Shown: positions 21,982 through 24,034 of the stretch, one piece after another
Numbering within the stretch: the stretch's first letter is position 1
Layout of the letters: every line of letters begins with the position of its first letter
IMG/VR virus record: IMGVR_UViG_3300027375_000014
Coordinates: 1-24,034 of that record
DNA from: a virus
Reading direction: 5' to 3' (one strand)
DNA length: 24,034 bases
Made by a program: the position numbers and the translations under genes
The notes under the pieces: generated by a model
What the model saw: only the letters and a program-made list of their open reading frames with translations
Databases searched by the model: none
What the model was told of the DNA's origin: nothing

Positions 21982-22240
21982 ATTCTATTTGTTTGATAAT
22001 AATGTCCCATTCAATCTCATCCAATAACACCATAAGCATCTTGTAAAGTGGCTCTGGGTTATCGCCAGAATACTCAACTATTTTGCCTCTGATGGCTTTG
22101 TATACATAAAGGTAAAGTGTTTGTGCATCAAAGCTTGGATTAGATAATAAAAATTGTTCGATGTTGATGATACCGTCAAGGTTCTCAATCATTTGGTAGG
22201 TAGGATAGTTACCAACCCCTAAATCTGTGTTGTATTTCAT
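21947..22240 (-). CDS. Hypothetical protein, 97 residues
   Basis: This is taken from the ATG at 22240 (MKYNTDLGVGNYPTYQM). Earlier ATGs fall within or before the promoter-like -7 box at 22252-22259, so they would not be in the transcript from it. The product is helical and acidic (NPEPLYKMLMVLLDEIEWD). No known family was recognised. It overlaps the helix-turn-helix gene by 35 bases. Confidence 0.6.
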   Translation of the reverse strand: MKYNTDLGVGNYPTYQMIENLDGIINIEQFLLSNPSFDAQTLYLYVYKAIRGKIVEYSGDNPEPLYKMLMVLLDEIEWDIIIKQIEYGRTNNASGLE

Positions 22241-22251
22241 ATTTGACATTG

Positions 22252-22282
22252 CGAATTTATATTTTATTTTGTAATTTTCCAA
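22252..22282 (-). promoter_or_regulatory. Probable promoter (TTG-N20-TAAATTCG)
   Basis: TTG at 22282-22280 and TAAATTCG at 22259-22252 on the minus strand, spacer 20. One base differs from TAnnTTTG. It ends 11 bases before the chosen ATG and lies over the end of the upstream gene, so it may add an internal start to the operon. Confidence 0.5.
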
Positions 22283-22548
22283 AACATACTTGGCGGATAG
22301 TTCATATTTTTCTTAATGGTTTTGTATTGGCCAAGGTATCCCCAAACCAATCCACCGTATTGCTTTTGTGAATAGATGATTGGGATGCCATTACGCATTC
22401 GCATCTCCTCAAACTTGTTGACGAATCGAGGACCATCACCAAACTCACTCCACCAAAATAAATAGTCGCCCTTTTTTAATTTCATAAACTCAATAACATC
22501 ATCCTCGTTGTATTGCATTACTGTCGGCAAGTGTTCTGTGATTACCAT
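22264..22548 (-). CDS. Hypothetical protein, 94 residues
   Basis: The product is rich in aromatic residues, with KKGDYLFWWSEFGDGPRF (about 25-42) and QYGGLVWGYLGQYKTI. It reads as a compact beta-rich small domain. No catalytic motif was recognised. It overlaps the gene before it by seven bases. A small regulator or protein-binding domain would be a guess. Confidence 0.6.
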   Translation of the reverse strand: MVITEHLPTVMQYNEDDVIEFMKLKKGDYLFWWSEFGDGPRFVNKFEEMRMRNGIPIIYSQKQYGGLVWGYLGQYKTIKKNMNYPPSMFWKITK

Positions 22549-22775
22549 AGGTTGATTTTTAAGATTGAATCCCCATACTTTTTTTGAGCAACCAACATAC
22601 CCATAATGATTTCAAATTTGTAGTGCTTCTTTTGTTGCAAGGCCCACACGAATAGGTGTTCATAGTGCATCGAAATGGTAACCACATTACCAACGGCCTC
22701 AATAGGCAATCTTGTTTTGATTCGATAGAGTTGCTCAAATCTCTTGGCAAGTCTAAAAAGTTCTATTGTTTTCAT
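22542..22775 (-). CDS. Hypothetical protein, 77 residues, first gene of early operon
   Basis: The start at 22775 (MKTIELFRLAKRFEQLY) is chosen because the longer frame from 22802 would cross the promoter -7 box. The ATG is ten bases from the box, as at other first genes. The product has a basic helical front and then strand-like stretches with VTISMHYEHLFVWAL. It overlaps the next gene by seven bases. It is the first gene of the early/replication block. The family was not recognised. Confidence 0.65.
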   Translation of the reverse strand: MKTIELFRLAKRFEQLYRIKTRLPIEAVGNVVTISMHYEHLFVWALQQKKHYKFEIIMGMLVAQKKYGDSILKINLW

Positions 22776-22785
22776 ATTGATGGCA

Positions 22786-22815
22786 CAAAGGTAGTATTTC
22801 AAATTGTAAAAACAA
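22786..22815 (-). promoter_or_regulatory. Bacteroidota-type promoter of the early block (TTG-N19-TACCTTTG)
   Basis: TTG at 22815-22813, 19 bases, TACCTTTG at 22793-22786 on the minus strand. This is a full match to the Bacteroidota pattern. It lies in the short gap between the endolysin gene and the early block and ends ten bases before the ATG. Confidence 0.8.
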
Positions 22816-22835
22816 AATAAATATGATAAAATTTT

Positions 22836-23255
22836 TTAAATGGCTGACAGTTGGAAGTGCATACCATCTTGTCTTAACCAAGTTCCACCCCAATCAAACC
22901 CAGCATCTGTGAAGCATTTGGCGAATGTCGGTGATAGTTTAGGTGTTTGATATAATCCGTTTTCAAAGGCATTTACATCGATAGCTAATCCCCAAGAATG
23001 CAAGCTCATAGTCGAAAGGCCTCGCTTTTTACGGATATTAAAGCAACCATCCCAGGTTTTAAGCTCTTTTACCGCTCCAGTATCAATAAGATTCTTAAAA
23101 GCCTTTTTAAGTGGCTCAACCATTAGCCTATTACAAAATATTCTTTTAGGGATTATACCAATTTCAAGTTCTGTTGGCACATCCCAAAGCGTCATACACT
23201 TGTTAGATGCTGACGGCTCACCGAATTTTGCTAAACACTGTTTACTTGATACCAT
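22836..23255 (-). CDS. Endolysin, M15-type peptidase
   Basis: The product has 139 residues and degrades the peptide part of host peptidoglycan for lysis. Zinc-site motifs of the M15 (VanY/D-Ala-D-Ala peptidase-like) family are SLHSWGLAIDVN (84-95, His86 and Asp93) and DGMHFQL (130-136, His133). FGEPSASNKCM lies near the front. There is no signal peptide, so it needs a holin; two small membrane genes directly before it are candidates. It overlaps the gene before it by 14 bases. Confidence 0.88.
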   Translation of the reverse strand: MVSSKQCLAKFGEPSASNKCMTLWDVPTELEIGIIPKRIFCNRLMVEPLKKAFKNLIDTGAVKELKTWDGCFNIRKKRGLSTMSLHSWGLAIDVNAFENGLYQTPKLSPTFAKCFTDAGFDWGGTWLRQDGMHFQLSAI

Positions 23256-23436
23256 CGACTTGAATAAAATTACTTAAAAATTTACCACAACCACCAATAA
23301 TTGCACACCATCTCATCAACTCTGGATCATTCAAATTAAATGAAGCTACAAATATAGTCGCCCCAGCAATGGCATCCCCAAACATACGGACTTGCTTTTG
23401 TGTTGGGCTGAAATATGGTTTTAGTTTTATCTGCAT
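23242..23436 (-). CDS. Small membrane protein of the lysis cassette
   Basis: The product has 64 residues with two hydrophobic stretches (about 19-33, GDAIAGATIFVASF; and 42-57, RWCAIIGGCGKFLSN). It is basic at the front. It could be a holin or an accessory membrane protein and overlaps the endolysin by 14 bases. The family was not recognised. Confidence 0.6.
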   Translation of the reverse strand: MQIKLKPYFSPTQKQVRMFGDAIAGATIFVASFNLNDPELMRWCAIIGGCGKFLSNFIQVDGIK

Positions 23437-23522
23437 CGTCCCTGGCCTCTATATTTTTTATCTGGCTTTGAGTTTTTACTATGAACGCCCTTATTGTTTT
23501 TTTTAGGCTTCACTTTGAACAT
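23427..23522 (-). CDS. Short basic protein, 31 residues
   Basis: The frame from the ATG at 23522 gives a very basic product beginning MFKVKPKKNNKGVHSK, with KKYRGQGRCR at the end. I recall similar short Lys-rich proteins with a GVH...RGQGR layout between lysis genes in Bacteroidota phages. It lies between two membrane genes and overlaps the next start by ten bases. The function is unknown; RNA or membrane binding are guesses. Confidence 0.65.
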   Translation of the reverse strand: MFKVKPKKNNKGVHSKNSKPDKKYRGQGRCR

Positions 23523-23538
23523 CTTTAGTACATCTACC

Positions 23539-23730
23539 TTACTCCCCTTCTTTGCCATTGATGTTTTTAGTTTTGAAATAGTAATAACGAATAGCAAAGA
23601 TACCCGATACGATAGCCACTAAACCCCAGAGAAATGAAACGATGGGTTGCACGCTTGTCATAAAGTGAGCAATGCCCCCAACAAAAGTGGTTGTTGTTAA
23701 TGCGTCGGCTATGTTATCGTTGTTACTCAT
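23539..23730 (-). CDS. Putative holin
   Basis: The product has 63 residues. A polar front and a weakly hydrophobic segment (about 12-27) are followed by a strong transmembrane helix (about 31-50, VSFLWGLVAIVSGIFAIRYY), then a charged end (KTKNINGKEGE). This shape and the place before an endolysin suggest a holin. The overlap with the gene before it is eight bases. Confidence 0.6.
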   Translation of the reverse strand: MSNNDNIADALTTTTFVGGIAHFMTSVQPIVSFLWGLVAIVSGIFAIRYYYFKTKNINGKEGE

Positions 23731-23947
23731 TTATCGGTGTCGGTGGAATTGGTGGGATATACTCAACAAAAGGGCAATCTAAAATCCACGCCCATTCTGA
23801 ATTAGTTACGATTACGATGTCATCAGCTGACAAGAATGTGAACCAATCTGCGTTAATATCTTGCACACAGTTGAAGTATTGGTCAGGGGCGTACATTACG
23901 CCTTGAATTGAATCTTTTTGATTTATAGTTAATTTATATCCGTCCAT
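23723..23947 (-). CDS. Hypothetical protein after the tail gene, 74 residues
   Basis: The product begins MDGYKLTINQKDSIQGVMY and is acidic, with aromatic residues (ADWFTFLSADDIVIV, WAWILDCPF). It has a Pro-rich end (YIPPIPPTPINE) typical of small structural or linker parts. It follows the truncated tail protein after three bases. It may be a fibre accessory protein. The family was not recognised. Confidence 0.6.
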   Translation of the reverse strand: MDGYKLTINQKDSIQGVMYAPDQYFNCVQDINADWFTFLSADDIVIVTNSEWAWILDCPFVEYIPPIPPTPINE

Positions 23948-23950
23948 AGT

Positions 23951-24034
23951 TTATACATTTCTTGAAAGTGAAGTTTGGAATTTATTTACTGCAATATATA
24001 AGTTGGCTGATTCCGTATCGCTAAAGCCATCACC
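23951..24034 (-). CDS. C-terminus of a tail/receptor-binding protein (5' end off window)
   Basis: The last 27 residues of a gene entering from the right edge are visible: TESANLYIAVNKFQTSLSRNV then TAA at 23953-23951. I recall a similar end (a LY-A-FQT-L-R-V pattern) in LamG-containing or other surface-binding tail proteins of Bacteroidota phages. The position just before a lysis cassette agrees. The rest of the protein is not in the window. Confidence 0.5.
   Translation of the reverse strand, partial: GDGFSDTESANLYIAVNKFQTSLSRNV

Overview
The window is a piece of a tailed double-stranded DNA phage, or a prophage closely resembling one, of a Bacteroidota host, possibly Flavobacterium-like. 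Three things point to the host group. The DNA is AT-rich. Several structural genes resemble conserved proteins of Bacteroidota phages. Seven promoter-like sites fit the Bacteroidota pattern TTG-N19-21-TAnnTTTG rather than the E. coli one. All protein genes lie on the minus strand, so transcription runs from the right edge to the left. They are packed tightly, often with ATGA or TAATG overlaps. The exception is one tRNA gene on the plus strand.

In the order of transcription: (1) 24034-22836 holds the end of a tail or receptor-binding protein and a lysis cassette with two small membrane proteins, a basic 31-residue peptide and an M15-type peptidase endolysin. (2) 22815-18642 is an early/replication block with small regulators, a helix-turn-helix protein, an SSB-like protein, a strongly structured RNA with its own promoter, a PD-(D/E)XK-like nuclease, and a replication initiator whose own coding sequence carries 11-bp iterons, a likely origin. 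(3) 18612-13141 is an accessory block with a metallophosphoesterase, VRR-NUC nuclease, sigma-factor-like protein, ParB-like protein, Mom-like DNA modification protein, HNH nuclease, the tRNA gene antisense to the Mom gene, a gp88-family protein and a DUF3310 protein. (4) 13144-10626 has the small and large terminase subunits and small genes, closed by a terminator. (5) 10567-1 is the structural block: a tail-assembly-chaperone candidate with a -1 frameshift site, neck/tail-completion proteins, two large tail proteins, a coiled-coil tape-measure-like protein, prohead protease, scaffold-like protein, major capsid protein, a terminator, and the start of a tail-tube-like protein running off the left edge.

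The main points for a second look are: the structured RNA at 20673-20784, whose hairpin loop and bulge are both complementary to its 5' segment; the T9 slip site that joins two long open frames at 10087; iterons inside the replication gene; the tRNA with its own promoter, antisense within the Mom-like gene; and tail genes placed before head genes with no portal gene seen. Assignments rest on reading motifs by eye. No database search or folding program was run.
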